Positions 1 through 9,158 are shown, counted from the first letter of the stretch. The stretch: 64,000 nt of DNA from Hassallia sp050875635 (GCF_050875635.1 NZ_JBPAOH010000014.1:26272-90271), one strand, 5' to 3'. Notes: generated by a model from the sequence alone, not told the origin. Numbers and translations: made by a program.

Positions 1-640
1 CATTCAGCTTGCGAAGAATTTCTTGGGTATTTTTAGCCGCACCGAGGTCTACAATGACAAAAAATAAATCCTGCGGAGTATTAAGCTCAATGATATCAGT
101 ATCAGTGCCATCAAATATCATCGTAATTGGGCGATCGCCATAAGCACAAGCCTGATCCATCCGTCCACAACGCGAAGGTGTCGTAATTTCCCCCAGATAA
201 GCAAACTCCATCTCACCCCGCTGCGTCATTTTTAAGTTATACACTTGATTAAACGCCCTCGCCACCAATACGCAAATTGCCGCACTTGAAGATAATCCTT
301 TTTTAATCGGCAAATCTGTAAAATAATTATCAATTTCTATTCCACCCACATGAAAGTGTGTCAGCAATTGGTAGGCAACCCCAGCAGCATAACTGAAAAA
401 ACCGCCGTTTTTCGCTTCAGTCAGCAAAACCTGCTTGGACATCGGCATTAACGTTTTCTCAGTAGATGTGCGTAGCATTAGCGAATCTGGGTGAGGCTTC
501 ACTTCGGCATAAATTCCCTGATTCGTGCCTACAAGCAGCGTACAGCCTGCTTTCAGTTGCGGATTCATACGGCGATAACCTCCAGCCCAATCACTGTGTT
601 CACCGAATAAACACAAGCGTCCCGGAACAAAAATTTTCAT
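1..640 (-). CDS. GHMP family kinase (galactokinase-like), C-terminus cut by window edge
   Basis: The frame is open from the ATG at 640-638 to base 1 with no stop, so the C-terminus lies outside the window. The N-terminus PGRLCLFGEHSDWAGGYR matches the substrate-binding GHMP motif 1 (PGRVNLIGEHTDY-like in galactokinase). LPIKKGLSSSAAICVLVARA is the glycine/serine-rich ATP loop (motif 2), followed by SRCGRMDQACAYGDRP. These motifs define the GHMP sugar/mevalonate kinase superfamily, which phosphorylates small metabolites with ATP in the cytosol. The substrate cannot be told from this fragment; galactokinase-like sugar kinase is the best guess because of the GEHSDW motif. It is divergently transcribed from the neighbouring acetyltransferase, with only a short shared upstream region. 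Confidence 0.8.
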   Translation of the reverse strand, partial: MKIFVPGRLCLFGEHSDWAGGYRRMNPQLKAGCTLLVGTNQGIYAEVKPHPDSLMLRTSTEKTLMPMSKQVLLTEAKNGGFFSYAAGVAYQLLTHFHVGGIEIDNYFTDLPIKKGLSSSAAICVLVARAFNQVYNLKMTQRGEMEFAYLGEITTPSRCGRMDQACAYGDRPITMIFDGTDTDIIELNTPQDLFFVIVDLGAAKNTQEILRKLN

Positions 641-706
641 TGCTTTTCACCCTGGAATATGCAAAATTTGCTGTGTAGTGTATGTAGTACATTAGGCAAG
701 TTTCTT

Positions 707-1582
707 ATGAATCAGTATCGCTTTCAAAGGTCATTTGCTGAAGATAAATTAAGCGATCGCCTTTTCAACTTATTAGAAATTGTCTTCCCAGAAATTCAAA
801 TTAGCGACGCCGCGCAAGTTGGTAGAATGCTTGGTGCATCGTGGGAATCTGCTTCTACTCCCTTCATCCGCTTGCATGATGACGTTGCAATTAGCCATGT
901 CGGAGTGCTAGAAATCCCCATGCAACTGATGGGACAAAATATCATCGCTGGGGGAATCCACGCAGTATGTACCCATCCGGAATATCGCCGCCGCGGTTAT
1001 TACCGACAAATTATCAAAGAAGTGCTTGATTATTGTAACAGTCGTTACGATACGCTTGTCCTCACAACAGCACAACCAGAGTTATATCAACCTTTCGGCT
1101 TTCGCGTTGTTAAAGAACACATTTTCATCGCCAAATGTGACTCAGCAGGTAGTCAAGGTTTTCGATTAATTGATACTTCCGATACTAATGACGTGAAATT
1201 GCTACACCGACTGTTGGAAACACGCGAACCTGTGTCTAACATCGTCGGCATAGTAAACGAGAAGGCTGTATTCTGCGTCAATGAGGGAAGAAACCCCCTA
1301 TACTATGCCGAAGACTTGGATGTTATCGTTTGTATGGAAATAAAAGATACACAACTTCAGCTTTTCGATGTGGTTGGCACGAGAATCTGTACTTTAGCTG
1401 AGATTCTTGAAAGAATACCTCAACGCATTCAAGAAGTTGCGATCTACTTCAGCCCAGATCGCCTCAATGCGAATGTGCAAGCATTATCTCACATCTTTGA
1501 TGGAGATTCTTTGCTGATGGTTCGCGGTAACTTTGCCGCAGAGAATGAGAAATTCATGCTACCACGTTCTGCACGTTGTTGA
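707..1582 (+). CDS. GNAT family N-acetyltransferase
   Basis: A protein of about 291 residues. AVCTHPEYRRRGYYRQIIKE is the acetyl-CoA-binding motif A of GNAT acetyltransferases (R/Q-x-x-G-x-G/A), followed by a helix and LVLTTAQPELYQPFGFRVV, the typical C-terminal strand/helix of the fold. The family transfers an acetyl group from acetyl-CoA to an amine; the acceptor here is unknown. The frame is also open from an ATG at 659, but the extra 16 residues look unlike a protein start, so I prefer the ATG at 707; neither has a strong ribosome-binding site. It is divergent from the GHMP kinase, possibly sharing a promoter region. The roughly 150 residues after the GNAT core resemble no motif I can name. 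Confidence 0.75.
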   Translation: MNQYRFQRSFAEDKLSDRLFNLLEIVFPEIQISDAAQVGRMLGASWESASTPFIRLHDDVAISHVGVLEIPMQLMGQNIIAGGIHAVCTHPEYRRRGYYRQIIKEVLDYCNSRYDTLVLTTAQPELYQPFGFRVVKEHIFIAKCDSAGSQGFRLIDTSDTNDVKLLHRLLETREPVSNIVGIVNEKAVFCVNEGRNPLYYAEDLDVIVCMEIKDTQLQLFDVVGTRICTLAEILERIPQRIQEVAIYFSPDRLNANVQALSHIFDGDSLLMVRGNFAAENEKFMLPRSARC

Positions 1583-2125
1583 TATTGTTGATGTGCGATC
1601 GCCAACCATCAAAAAAAATACTGGCTATGTTTTTATACTTATACCCTAAATCATCTACAGTTTTGCTTCGTCTTGTTTATCACCCTAAATGATAAGTCAT
1701 TTGAGATAAACAAGTGTCAGTTAAGAAACTGTCACTCACCAGAATACCGTCTTGACCGCAGAAGAGATATTCTTAATAGTGCAAGGAGTGATACCACTTC
1801 ATAATATGTTTGCTACATGTTATCTTCGCAATCCTCTTGACTTAGGGAGTATTGCTGGTTCCAAATGTTGCATAAAAAAAGTGGGTTGGTATACAGTTAT
1901 ACGGTAAAGCGCTTGAGTGAGCAAAACTCTCAAGCGCTTGTTCGTGTTTGTATAAAATAATTAAAGCCCGGTTTCTTTTCACCCTCACCCTAGAAGGGTG
2001 TGGCTATACAAACAAAGCCCACCTGCGTGGGCTATAAAGATTTCAGCCCACGCAGGTGGGCTTTGTACGTGTAGCCCCAGGCTTATAGCCTGTGGGGATT
2101 TCAAAAAACCCAGCTTCTAGGTCAT
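1583..2125. repeat. Intergenic region with hairpins and a dispersed palindromic repeat
   Basis: No gene is visible between the acetyltransferase and leuS, which converge here. Bases 1907-1917 (AAGCGCTTGAG) and 1929-1939 (CTCAAGCGCTT) are perfect 11-bp inverted arms around an 11-nt loop. From about 1981 to 2105 runs a dispersed element: CACCCTAGAAGGGTG, then inverted GCCCACCTGCGTGGGC units and a final GCCCACGCAGGTGGGC, ending in AGGCTTATAGCCT. The same motif order returns at 22290-22485 with covarying bases. The two convergent genes could use these hairpins as terminators, but there is no clear U-tract. Confidence 0.7.
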
Positions 2126-4681
2126 TTACCCAATGACGAAGTTTACCAACTTCCCAGGCACGACAATCACCTTTTTAATTTCCTTACCCTCGATGTAACG
2201 CTGGGCAATTTCCGATTCACGCGCATACTTTTCCAAAGCTGCTTTATCAGCTTGCGCCGGCACTTGAATATCTCCGCGCTTTTTGCCCATAATTTGAATC
2301 ACTAAAGTAATTTCATCAGCAACCAAAGCAGTAGGGTCAAATTTCAGCCAAGGTTGAGTGTGAACTGAATCACTGTTGCCCAACAAATGCCACAATTCCT
2401 CAGTAATATGTGGTGCGAAAGGTGCCAGCAACATCACCAAAGTTTGAATACCTTCAGCATAAATTGGTGAATCTTTACAGCTAGCATCAGCTAAAGCATT
2501 ACTCAACTTCATCAATTCGGAAATAGCAGTATTAAATTGATAATCCCCCTGCAAATCTTCCGTAACTTCCTTAATAGCAGTATGAATTGCCCGTCGCAAC
2601 TCCTTCTCTGCCTTACTTAATTCCCCCGTCGTCGTGACGCGATGAATCGCGTCTTTATTATCAACAGATACAACCAAACGCCAAACTCGATTCAAAAACC
2701 GAAATTGACCTTCAACATCAGCATCTTCCCATTCCAAATCCTTTTCTGGGGGTGCTTTAAACAAAATAAACATGCGTGCAGTATCCGCACCATACTTCGC
2801 CAAAACTTCCTCAGGATCGATGCCATTATATTTCGATTTGGACATCTTTTCATAGAAGATTTGTAGTGTTTCCCCCGTTTCTGGATCTCTCGGATTTGCC
2901 GGGTCAACTTGTGCTGATGGGATATACTTCCCGGTGACAGGATTTTTGTAAGTTAAACCTTGCACCATACCTTGAGTCAACAAACGTTGAAAGGGTTCAT
3001 CAAAATTCAACAAACCTCTGTCCCGCAACACTTTAGTAAAGAAGCGCGAATACAACAAATGCAAAATCGCGTGTTCAATTCCACCCACATATTGATCCAC
3101 CGACATCCAGTCATTCGTCTTCGCTGGATCAAAAACCTGCTGTTCATTCTTCGCATCAGGATACCGCAAGAAATACCACGAGGAATCAATAAAAGTATCC
3201 ATCGTGTCAGTTTCGCGCTTTGCAGGAGTGCCGCAACTCGGACAAGGCACATTGACAAAAGATTCCAACTGTGATAGGGGAGAACCGCCGCGCCCACTAA
3301 ATTCTACATCTTCCGGCAACTGTACTGGTAAATCTTCATCTGGTACTGGCACCGTCCCACAATTAGGACAGTGAATTACTGGTATCGGTGCCCCCCAGTA
3401 ACGCTGCCGGGAAATCAACCAATCCCGCAAGCGATATTGTACCCGCGCTTTGCCAAAATTTTGTATTTCGGCGTATTCAACGATCGCACTCTTGCCTTCA
3501 CCAGATGCCATACCATCGAAGTCACCAGAATTAATCATAATTCCCGGTTCTGTATATGCTTGTGACGTTTCTTGTTCGCCATTTTCTGGTATAATCACCA
3601 CCTTGATAGGTAAATTCTGTTCTTTGGCAAACTTGAAATCCCGGACATCGTGTGCAGGTACACCCATCACTGCCCCAGTACCATATTCATACAATACATA
3701 ATCGGCAATCCAGATGGGAATTTCTTCGTTGGTAAAGGGGTTAATTGCCTTACCACCAGTGGGGATACCCCGTTTCGGTTTATCTTCTGCGGTGCGTTCC
3801 AACTCGCTTTGGTTAGTAACTTCTTTGACAAACGCATCCACCGCTGCTTGCTGTTCGGGTGTGGTAACGCGCTTGGTTAAAGGATGTTCTGGTGCCAAAA
3901 CTACGTAAGTAACGCCATAAATCGTATCTGGACGGGTGGTGTATACACCGATTTTTTCATTTATCCCGACGATGGGAAATTCTAAGTACGCACCTGTGGA
4001 TTTACCAATCCAGTTTGCCTGCATCAACTTGACGCGATCGGGCCAGCCTGGTAATTTATCTAAGTCATTCAACAATTCTTCGGCGTAGTCGGTAATCTTC
4101 AAAAACCATTGCCGCAACAACTTGCGTTCGACTTTGGCACCGCTACGCCAAGAATTTCCTTCGCTATCAACTTGCTCGTTTGCCAATACAGTTTGGTCTA
4201 TCGGGTCCCAGTTAACAGCAGCTTCTTTTTGGTAAGCTAACCCCGCTTGCAAAAACTGCAAGAAAATCCACTGCGTCCACTTATAATAATCAGGGGAACA
4301 TGTAGCTAATTCGCGTTCCCAGTCGATTGACAAACCCAAACGCTGCAATTGCTGCCGCATCTGAGCGATATTTTGATACGTCCACTTTGCCGGTGGCACA
4401 CCTCTATCAATGGCGGCATTTTCTGCTGGCAAGCCGAATGCATCCCATCCCATCGGATGCAGTACCCGATAACCTTGCATCCGTTTGAGGCGGGCAATCA
4501 CATCAGTAATCGTATAATTACGGACGTGACCCATGTGCAGGCTGCCCGATGGATAGGGGAACATGGATAAAGCGTAGAATTTGGGCTTGTCGCTGTTTGT
4601 AGGTGTTTTGTCTAAGCCTGATTCAGTCCATGTTTTTTGCCATTTTTCCTCAATTTCTGCTGGGTTATATCGGAACTCCAC
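2126..4681 (-). CDS. leuS: Leucyl-tRNA synthetase
   Basis: An 851-residue class I aminoacyl-tRNA synthetase that charges tRNA-Leu with leucine using ATP, in the cytosol. The HIGH signature appears as HMGHVRNYTITD near residue 50 and the KMSKS loop as EKMSKSKYNGIDPEEVLAKY near residue 615. The region around residues 225-420 (TTRPDTIYGVTYVVLAPEHP, GTGAVMGVPAHDVRDF) is the CP1 editing domain that hydrolyses mischarged tRNA. A zinc-ribbon-like segment with paired cysteines (HCPNCGTVPVP and CPSCGTPAKRETDTMDTF) sits between. Length and motif order are those of full bacterial LeuRS. It is transcribed alone; no T-box or other leader is evident upstream at 4682-4845. Confidence 0.97.
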   Translation of the reverse strand: MEFRYNPAEIEEKWQKTWTESGLDKTPTNSDKPKFYALSMFPYPSGSLHMGHVRNYTITDVIARLKRMQGYRVLHPMGWDAFGLPAENAAIDRGVPPAKWTYQNIAQMRQQLQRLGLSIDWERELATCSPDYYKWTQWIFLQFLQAGLAYQKEAAVNWDPIDQTVLANEQVDSEGNSWRSGAKVERKLLRQWFLKITDYAEELLNDLDKLPGWPDRVKLMQANWIGKSTGAYLEFPIVGINEKIGVYTTRPDTIYGVTYVVLAPEHPLTKRVTTPEQQAAVDAFVKEVTNQSELERTAEDKPKRGIPTGGKAINPFTNEEIPIWIADYVLYEYGTGAVMGVPAHDVRDFKFAKEQNLPIKVVIIPENGEQETSQAYTEPGIMINSGDFDGMASGEGKSAIVEYAEIQNFGKARVQYRLRDWLISRQRYWGAPIPVIHCPNCGTVPVPDEDLPVQLPEDVEFSGRGGSPLSQLESFVNVPCPSCGTPAKRETDTMDTFIDSSWYFLRYPDAKNEQQVFDPAKTNDWMSVDQYVGGIEHAILHLLYSRFFTKVLRDRGLLNFDEPFQRLLTQGMVQGLTYKNPVTGKYIPSAQVDPANPRDPETGETLQIFYEKMSKSKYNGIDPEEVLAKYGADTARMFILFKAPPEKDLEWEDADVEGQFRFLNRVWRLVVSVDNKDAIHRVTTTGELSKAEKELRRAIHTAIKEVTEDLQGDYQFNTAISELMKLSNALADASCKDSPIYAEGIQTLVMLLAPFAPHITEELWHLLGNSDSVHTQPWLKFDPTALVADEITLVIQIMGKKRGDIQVPAQADKAALEKYARESEIAQRYIEGKEIKKVIVVPGKLVNFVIG

Positions 4682-4845
4682 AATGAAAACTCCTAAAAGT
4701 ATGCGCGAGCTTGTTTGACGCTATTGTGGCATACTCTAGAGTATGCCTGACGGCTTAAGAGCGATCCATAAAAATAAAGCGTTTTCTTTGTGTGTCAAAG
4801 AGTGGTGGTGGAGTACACGATCGATCGGCACTATAAAAGCACCTA

Positions 4846-5280
4846 TCAAAGTGATAACGTCCAATCCTCAATTAACAATCCGGGTATCTTGCTAAAATCC
4901 CGATGATTGCGCGTTAACAAAATTAATCTACCAGATAAGGCAATCGCCGCAATCCGCGAATCCATTCTTGCAAGTTGAATGCGTTGAGCTTGTAATTGAC
5001 TCAATGTCGTAGCAGCGTCAGTATTAAATGACACAAACGGTATCATTTTGAAATCATTAACAAGGCGTAGCATCATTTCATAACCCTTCACGACTTCACT
5101 CTCGTTACGAGCGCGACTAATATACGTATGGCTACCAAGAAGTTGTTCGTGAAAGGTCACAATTGAAATTGCAAAATCTGATAGCGGATATTGAGCCATG
5201 CGGGTTGAAAGATTGACGTAATCTTGACCCGTCTGTCGTTGGATAATGCTCAGATGATCTGTATCCAACAAATATTTCAT
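4846..5280 (-). CDS. PIN domain ribonuclease toxin (VapC-like)
   Basis: A 144-residue single-domain PIN protein. The acidic catalytic residues are in canonical places: Asp6 in MKYLLDTDHL, Glu45 in TFHEQLLGS, Asp107 in ARMDSRIAAIAL and Asp128 in NHRDFSKIPGL. PIN toxins of VapBC modules cleave tRNA or other RNA with Mg2+ or Mn2+. Its start overlaps the stop of the upstream small gene by four bases (ATGA), the translational coupling typical of toxin-antitoxin pairs. All four metal ligands are present, so it should be active unless bound by the antitoxin. The specific RNA target cannot be read from sequence. Confidence 0.88.
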   Translation of the reverse strand: MKYLLDTDHLSIIQRQTGQDYVNLSTRMAQYPLSDFAISIVTFHEQLLGSHTYISRARNESEVVKGYEMMLRLVNDFKMIPFVSFNTDAATTLSQLQAQRIQLARMDSRIAAIALSGRLILLTRNHRDFSKIPGLLIEDWTLSL

Positions 5281-5492
5281 CGCTCATCCTGAATTTCGAT
5301 TATTGGCTCATCGCTTTGACGAATCGCACGTCCATAAGCGAGTACCTCTTCAAACGCAGGCTCGTCTTTGAAAGAACCTGTAATTTGTTGGAGCCAATTT
5401 GTTGGTTGAGAAACTGCCACTTGTTTTTGCAACTTTGTCACCGCAGCTTCGACAGCTGCGAGACGTTCTTCCAGAGAAGTATTAGTTGACAT
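5277..5492 (-). CDS. Putative antitoxin of the adjacent PIN toxin
   Basis: A 71-residue protein read just before the PIN toxin and overlapping it by four bases. Residues 5-25 (SLEERLAAVEAAVTKLQKQV) form a short coiled coil, likely for dimerisation. The acidic C-terminus (EVLAYGRAIRQSDEPIIEIQ) would be the toxin-neutralising tail. A ribosome-binding site GGGAG precedes the ATG at 5492. No classical DNA-binding domain is recognisable, but small Leu/Glu-rich proteins with this arrangement are common partners of cyanobacterial VapC toxins. The assignment rests on size, order and overlap rather than on a known family motif. Confidence 0.65.
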   Translation of the reverse strand: MSTNTSLEERLAAVEAAVTKLQKQVAVSQPTNWLQQITGSFKDEPAFEEVLAYGRAIRQSDEPIIEIQDER

Positions 5493-5534
5493 TTGAGGTT
5501 CTCCCTAACTGCATTACGCCTATCTGAAGAATAA

Positions 5535-5972
5535 CGAAACAGAGGAAGGGGTGGCAACTCCCTTGGTGTTGGTGTTGTTAAACTTGTTATTGAGGCTGAA
5601 GAAACAGCACCACAATTAGCAAGACGTTTAATCGACCAAGCAAAACAACAGTTAACTGATGAAGTTAGTAAGCGCGACCTCATCAACTTAATTGAGACAA
5701 TCATTGTCTATAAATTACCAAAAAAGAGCCGCGAGGAGATTGAAGCAATGTTAGGTTTAAGTGAGTTAAAACAAACCAAAGTTTATCAAGAAGCCTTAGA
5801 AGAAGGTTTAATACAAGGTAAACAGCAAGGCTTAGAACAAGGTAAGCAGCAAAGCAAGTTAGAAACAATACCGCGAATGGTAGAGTTTGGGTTGAGTTTG
5901 GATGCGATCGCCCAATTGTTAGATTTACCTTTAGAAGTAGTTCAGCAGGCAGTACAGCAGACTGATGGATAG
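5535..5972 (+). pseudogene. C-terminal remnant of an Rpn-type recombination-promoting nuclease/transposase
   Basis: An open frame without a start covers about 145 codons: IEAEETAPQLARRLIDQAKQ, then LIETIIVYKLPKKSREEIEA, SELKQTKVYQEALEEG and a GKQQG-type repeat. These are hallmarks of the C-terminal half of PDDEXK-type Rpn/transposase proteins common in cyanobacteria. The PDDEXK nuclease half is missing; a TAA at 5532-5534 precedes the frame, so this is a decayed fragment. An ATG at 5748 could still give a 74-residue product from the tail. It lies just upstream of a second, shortened copy. Confidence 0.7.
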
Positions 5973-5994
5973 ATTTTTATAGTTATTTTTGCCT

Positions 5995-6266
5995 CTTAAT
6001 TGAGACGATCGTTGTCTAGAAATTACCAAAAAAGAGCCGCGAGGAGATTGAAGCAATGTTAGGTTTAAGTGAGTTAAAACAAACCAAAGTTTATCAAGAA
6101 GCCTTAGAAGAAGGTAAGCAGCAAAACAAGTTAGAAACAATACCGCGAATGGTAGAGTTTGGGTTGAGTTTGGATGCGATCGCTCAATTGTTAGATTTAC
6201 CTTTAGAAGTAGTTCAGCAGGCAGTACAGCAGACTGATAGATAGATTTTTATAGTTATTTTTGCCT
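5995..6266 (+). pseudogene. Second tandem copy of the Rpn-type tail, with a premature stop
   Basis: Bases 5995-6266 repeat 5687-5994 almost exactly, from CTTAATTGAGAC to the shared AT-rich end TTTTTATAGTTATTTTTGCC. The copy differs by a TAT-to-TAG change (a stop inside the frame) and by loss of 36 bp, removing 12 codons of the GKQQG repeat. An ATG at 6056 could still encode 62 residues to the stop at 6242-6244. This is a tandem duplication of a pseudogene end and not an independent gene. Its AT-rich terminal segment marks the unit boundary. Confidence 0.7.
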
Positions 6267-6336
6267 CTAAGTACATAGTTCGTTATCGCCTGGAACCGTA
6301 AAACGCTACCCTAGAGGCTAAAGAGAAGAAAAAACT

Positions 6337-6906
6337 ATGAAATCTGATGAAATAGCGGTAACGCTGGCAGACTTATTTGGTGAAGCAGCTATAAGCGCGA
6401 TCGCACCAGGTTCTTGGCAAGTAGAAACTTCTGGTTTTCGGCTATTGGTGCTAGTTAGCGAAGATAATACATGGGTGCGAGTGTTGCTGCCAATTGTGCC
6501 AATACAAGAAGCTCAACCTTTATTAGAACAGTTGTTAGAAGCGAATTTTGACGAGACTCAAGAAGTACGCTACGCAGTGTATGATGGCGTAGTGTGGGGA
6601 GTATTTCAGCATAATAGCGACACTTTGGTGAGTGCGGATTTAAAGAGTGCGATCGCCCGACTAGTATCTTTATATGAAGCTGGTTTAGATGATGTCTTCA
6701 ATCGGCTAATTGAAAATCGCATTCGACAAATTATCCTAGCAGCAAAACAGCAAGGACAATCTCTACAAGCTACTATGCAAACTTTAGAACGCTTTTACGC
6801 TGAAGGATTGTTAGGTGAAATAGAACAAACTCCAGAAGCGCAAGCAGAAGTTATAGCTGCTTGGCAACGTCAGTTAGAACGTCTATGGAATGAAGTAAAA
6901 CCATAA
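6337..6906 (+). CDS. Conserved hypothetical protein, CesT/YbjN-like fold suspected
   Basis: A 189-residue soluble protein with no signal peptide or membrane segment. Residues 1-110 alternate helix and strand (VTLADLFGEAAISAIAPGSW, RLLVLVSEDNTWVRVLLPIV, DETQEVRYAVYDGVVWGVFQ) in the pattern of the type III secretion chaperone/YbjN fold. The C-terminal 75 residues are helical and rich in Gln and Glu. I do not recognise a specific family with certainty and no catalytic motif is visible. An AGAGAAGAAA ribosome-binding site precedes the ATG. It is followed closely by the DUF2358 gene but the two need not be co-transcribed. Confidence 0.6.
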   Translation: MKSDEIAVTLADLFGEAAISAIAPGSWQVETSGFRLLVLVSEDNTWVRVLLPIVPIQEAQPLLEQLLEANFDETQEVRYAVYDGVVWGVFQHNSDTLVSADLKSAIARLVSLYEAGLDDVFNRLIENRIRQIILAAKQQGQSLQATMQTLERFYAEGLLGEIEQTPEAQAEVIAAWQRQLERLWNEVKP

Positions 6907-6959
6907 TAGTTGATAGTTGAACAACGGGGCAACTAACCACCAACAACCAACAATTCCTC

Positions 6960-7349
6960 ATGGATATTATTCAAATCCTCAAAGAAGACTATCAAAGATT
7001 TCCGGCAAATCAAACTTACAGCATCTACGCTGAAGATGTTTATTTTCAAGATCCGCTGAACAAATTTAGTGGGGTTAAGTTTTACAAATTGATGATTAAA
7101 TTCATGGAGACTTTCTTTTTAAATCCGAAAATGGATTTACACGATATTCAAAAAGAAGGAGACACAATTAAAACTAAGTGGACACTCAACTGGAATACAC
7201 CTCTACCGTGGAAACCATACATCTCTATCCCTGGCTGGAGTGAGTTACGCCTCAACTCTGATAATCTGATTGTTTCTCACATCGATTACTGGAATTGTTC
7301 GCGTTTAGACGTGCTAAAGCAGCATTTATTTCCGTTAAAAAGTCGATAA
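6960..7349 (+). CDS. DUF2358 domain-containing protein
   Basis: A 129-residue protein that matches the DUF2358 pattern: ILKEDYQRFPANQTYSIYAE, the YAEDVYFQDPLNKFSG segment, a central FMETFFLNPKMDLHDI, and a terminal WSELRLNSDNLIVSHIDYW. The family has an NTF2-like/SnoaL-type fold, is found in cyanobacteria and plastids, and has no firmly established reaction. It sits 42 bp upstream of the ArsA-like ATPase in the same direction, so the two may form a small operon. No signal peptide or membrane segment is seen, so it is probably cytosolic. Confidence 0.8.
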   Translation: MDIIQILKEDYQRFPANQTYSIYAEDVYFQDPLNKFSGVKFYKLMIKFMETFFLNPKMDLHDIQKEGDTIKTKWTLNWNTPLPWKPYISIPGWSELRLNSDNLIVSHIDYWNCSRLDVLKQHLFPLKSR

Positions 7350-7391
7350 TGTAAATAAATGTAAAAAATCCTCAGCTAGGAAAAATCATCC

Positions 7392-8582
7392 ATGCGTGTA
7401 ATTTTGATGACAGGCAAAGGTGGTGTAGGCAAAACCTCCGTTGCCGCAGCTACTGGACTGCGTTGTGCGGAACTAGGCTATCGCACACTTGTTTTGAGTA
7501 CAGATCCGGCACATTCCTTAGCAGACAGTTTTGATTTAGAACTCGAACACGCACCGCGACAAATTCGCCCAAATTTGTGGGGTGCGGAACTCGACGCGCT
7601 GATAGAATTAGAGTCAAACTGGGGTGCTGTCAAACGCTACATTACCCAAGTTTTGCAAGCGCGGGGTTTGGAGGGGGTACAAGCCGAAGAATTAGCAATT
7701 TTACCAGGCATGGATGAGATTTTTGGCTTGGTAAGGATGAAACGCCATTATGATGAAGGGGAGTATGATGTTTTGATTATTGACTCAGCCCCCACCGGTA
7801 CAGCATTACGACTGTTGAGTTTACCAGAAATCAGCGGCTGGTATATGCGCCGATTTTATAAACCGTTTCAAAACATCTCTGTCGCACTTAGACCTTTAGT
7901 TGAACCTCTTTTTAGACCGATCGCAGGTTTTTCTTTGCCAGATAAAGAGGTGATGGACGCACCTTATGAATTTTATGAGCAAATTGAAGCTCTAGAAAAA
8001 GTATTAACTGATAATACTCAAACCTCAGTGCGGCTGATTACCAATCCAGAAAAGATGGTGATTAAAGAGTCTCTCCGCGCTCATGCTTATTTGAGTTTGT
8101 ATAATGTGGCAACGGATTTAATTATAGCTAATCGCATCATTCCCAACGAAGTACAAGATCCATTTTTCCAACGTTGGAAAGAAAATCAGCAGCAATATCG
8201 CCAAGAAATTCATGAGAACTTTCTTCCTCTGCCTGTGAAAGAAGCACCGCTTTTTTCTGAGGAACTTTGCGGTTTAGCAGCGTTAGAAAGATTGAAGGAA
8301 ACGCTCTACAAAGATGAAGACCCAACTCAAGTTTATTACAAAGAAACGACAATCAGAGTAGTGCAAGATAAAAACCAATACAGTTTGGAACTTTATTTAC
8401 CTGGGATTCCTAAAAACCAAGTTCAACTTAGTAAAAGTGGAGACGAATTAAATATTACAATTGGCAATCATCGCCGTAACTTAGTATTACCGCAAGCTTT
8501 GGCAGCATTGCAACCATCTGGCGCAAAGATGGAAGATGATTATCTGAAAATTCGCTTTGCTGACGCTGCGAGAATTAGTTAG
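7392..8582 (+). CDS. Get3/ArsA family ATPase with C-terminal HSP20-like domain
   Basis: A 396-residue P-loop ATPase. MTGKGGVGKTSVAAATGLRC is the deviant Walker A motif of the SIMIBI Get3/ArsA group, VLSTDPAHSLADSFDLELE is the switch I segment, and YDVLIIDSAPTGTALRLLSL carries Walker B. Residues from about 315 (VYYKETTIRVVQDKNQYSLE, LYLPGIPKNQVQLSKSGDEL, NITIGNHRRNLVLP) form the small HSP20-like beta sandwich found at the C-terminus of cyanobacterial and plastid ArsA-like proteins. Known relatives either energise arsenite efflux or target tail-anchored membrane proteins. With no arsB or arsenic regulator nearby, a protein-targeting or chaperone role is more likely here. The gene looks intact. 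Confidence 0.88.
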   Translation: MRVILMTGKGGVGKTSVAAATGLRCAELGYRTLVLSTDPAHSLADSFDLELEHAPRQIRPNLWGAELDALIELESNWGAVKRYITQVLQARGLEGVQAEELAILPGMDEIFGLVRMKRHYDEGEYDVLIIDSAPTGTALRLLSLPEISGWYMRRFYKPFQNISVALRPLVEPLFRPIAGFSLPDKEVMDAPYEFYEQIEALEKVLTDNTQTSVRLITNPEKMVIKESLRAHAYLSLYNVATDLIIANRIIPNEVQDPFFQRWKENQQQYRQEIHENFLPLPVKEAPLFSEELCGLAALERLKETLYKDEDPTQVYYKETTIRVVQDKNQYSLELYLPGIPKNQVQLSKSGDELNITIGNHRRNLVLPQALAALQPSGAKMEDDYLKIRFADAARIS

Positions 8583-8685
8583 GAGGGGCGGGGTTACCCC
8601 GGCCGTACAGGAGTTAGGAGGGGCGGGGTTACCCCGCCCGTACAGGAGTTAGGAGGGGCGGGGTTACCCCGCCCGTACAGGAGTT
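8581..8685. repeat. Three tandem 35-bp GC-rich hairpin repeats
   Basis: Three direct copies lie at 8581-8615, 8616-8650 and 8651-8685, each carrying the near-palindrome GGCGGGGTTACCCCGCC followed by CGTACAGGAGTT. The first copy differs only by CCGGCC for CCGCCC. Together they start at the ArsA stop codon and could fold as terminators. A single diverged copy sits at 53028-53071 upstream of ecfT. Confidence 0.9.
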
Positions 8686-8802
8686 AGGAGTTAGAATTAC
8701 TGATTTTTTTGCTTTCTTATAACTTCTAACTCCACTAACGAATAGATGATTATAAGGCAATTAAAATAGGTAAGCTTTAAATCAGATATAGGTTTTTTGT
8801 AG

Positions 8803-8870
8803 TGACACAACAATGTTGTGTCATTAATCATTACGCAGTAGGGACAATTCATGAATTGTCCCTACTGCGT
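8803..8870. repeat. Two perfect palindromes in the ArsA-kinase intergenic region
   Basis: TGACACAACA (8803-8812) and TGTTGTGTCA (8814-8823) are perfect inverted arms around one base. Bases 8833-8870 form a 38-bp perfect palindrome with half-site ACGCAGTAGGGACAATTCA. The remaining region, 8871-9158, is AT-rich and holds no gene that I can see; it presumably contains the promoter of the histidine kinase. The 38-bp palindrome resembles dispersed palindromic elements of filamentous cyanobacteria. Confidence 0.8.
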
Positions 8871-9158
8871 TTGGGTATTTGACGCAAGTGAGAACCGCTA
8901 TAGGAATTCTAGATGATTTGTGAAAATTTGCGGTGGAACTGATTCACGACTTCTTTAAAAAGTCGGGAATCTAACTTTTTACGCTCTTTCGTTCAAAGTA
9001 TATCTAATATTTGTACTGTGGATATTAGTAATTTTATCTTAGCAATTTTCAATATTTATGTAAATATAATCAGTGATTTTGCTGAGGACTAAATCAGTTA
9101 TAAAAGAAGACAATAATTATATTTTATAGAAATTATCTTAATAATTTTACTAAAAGCA

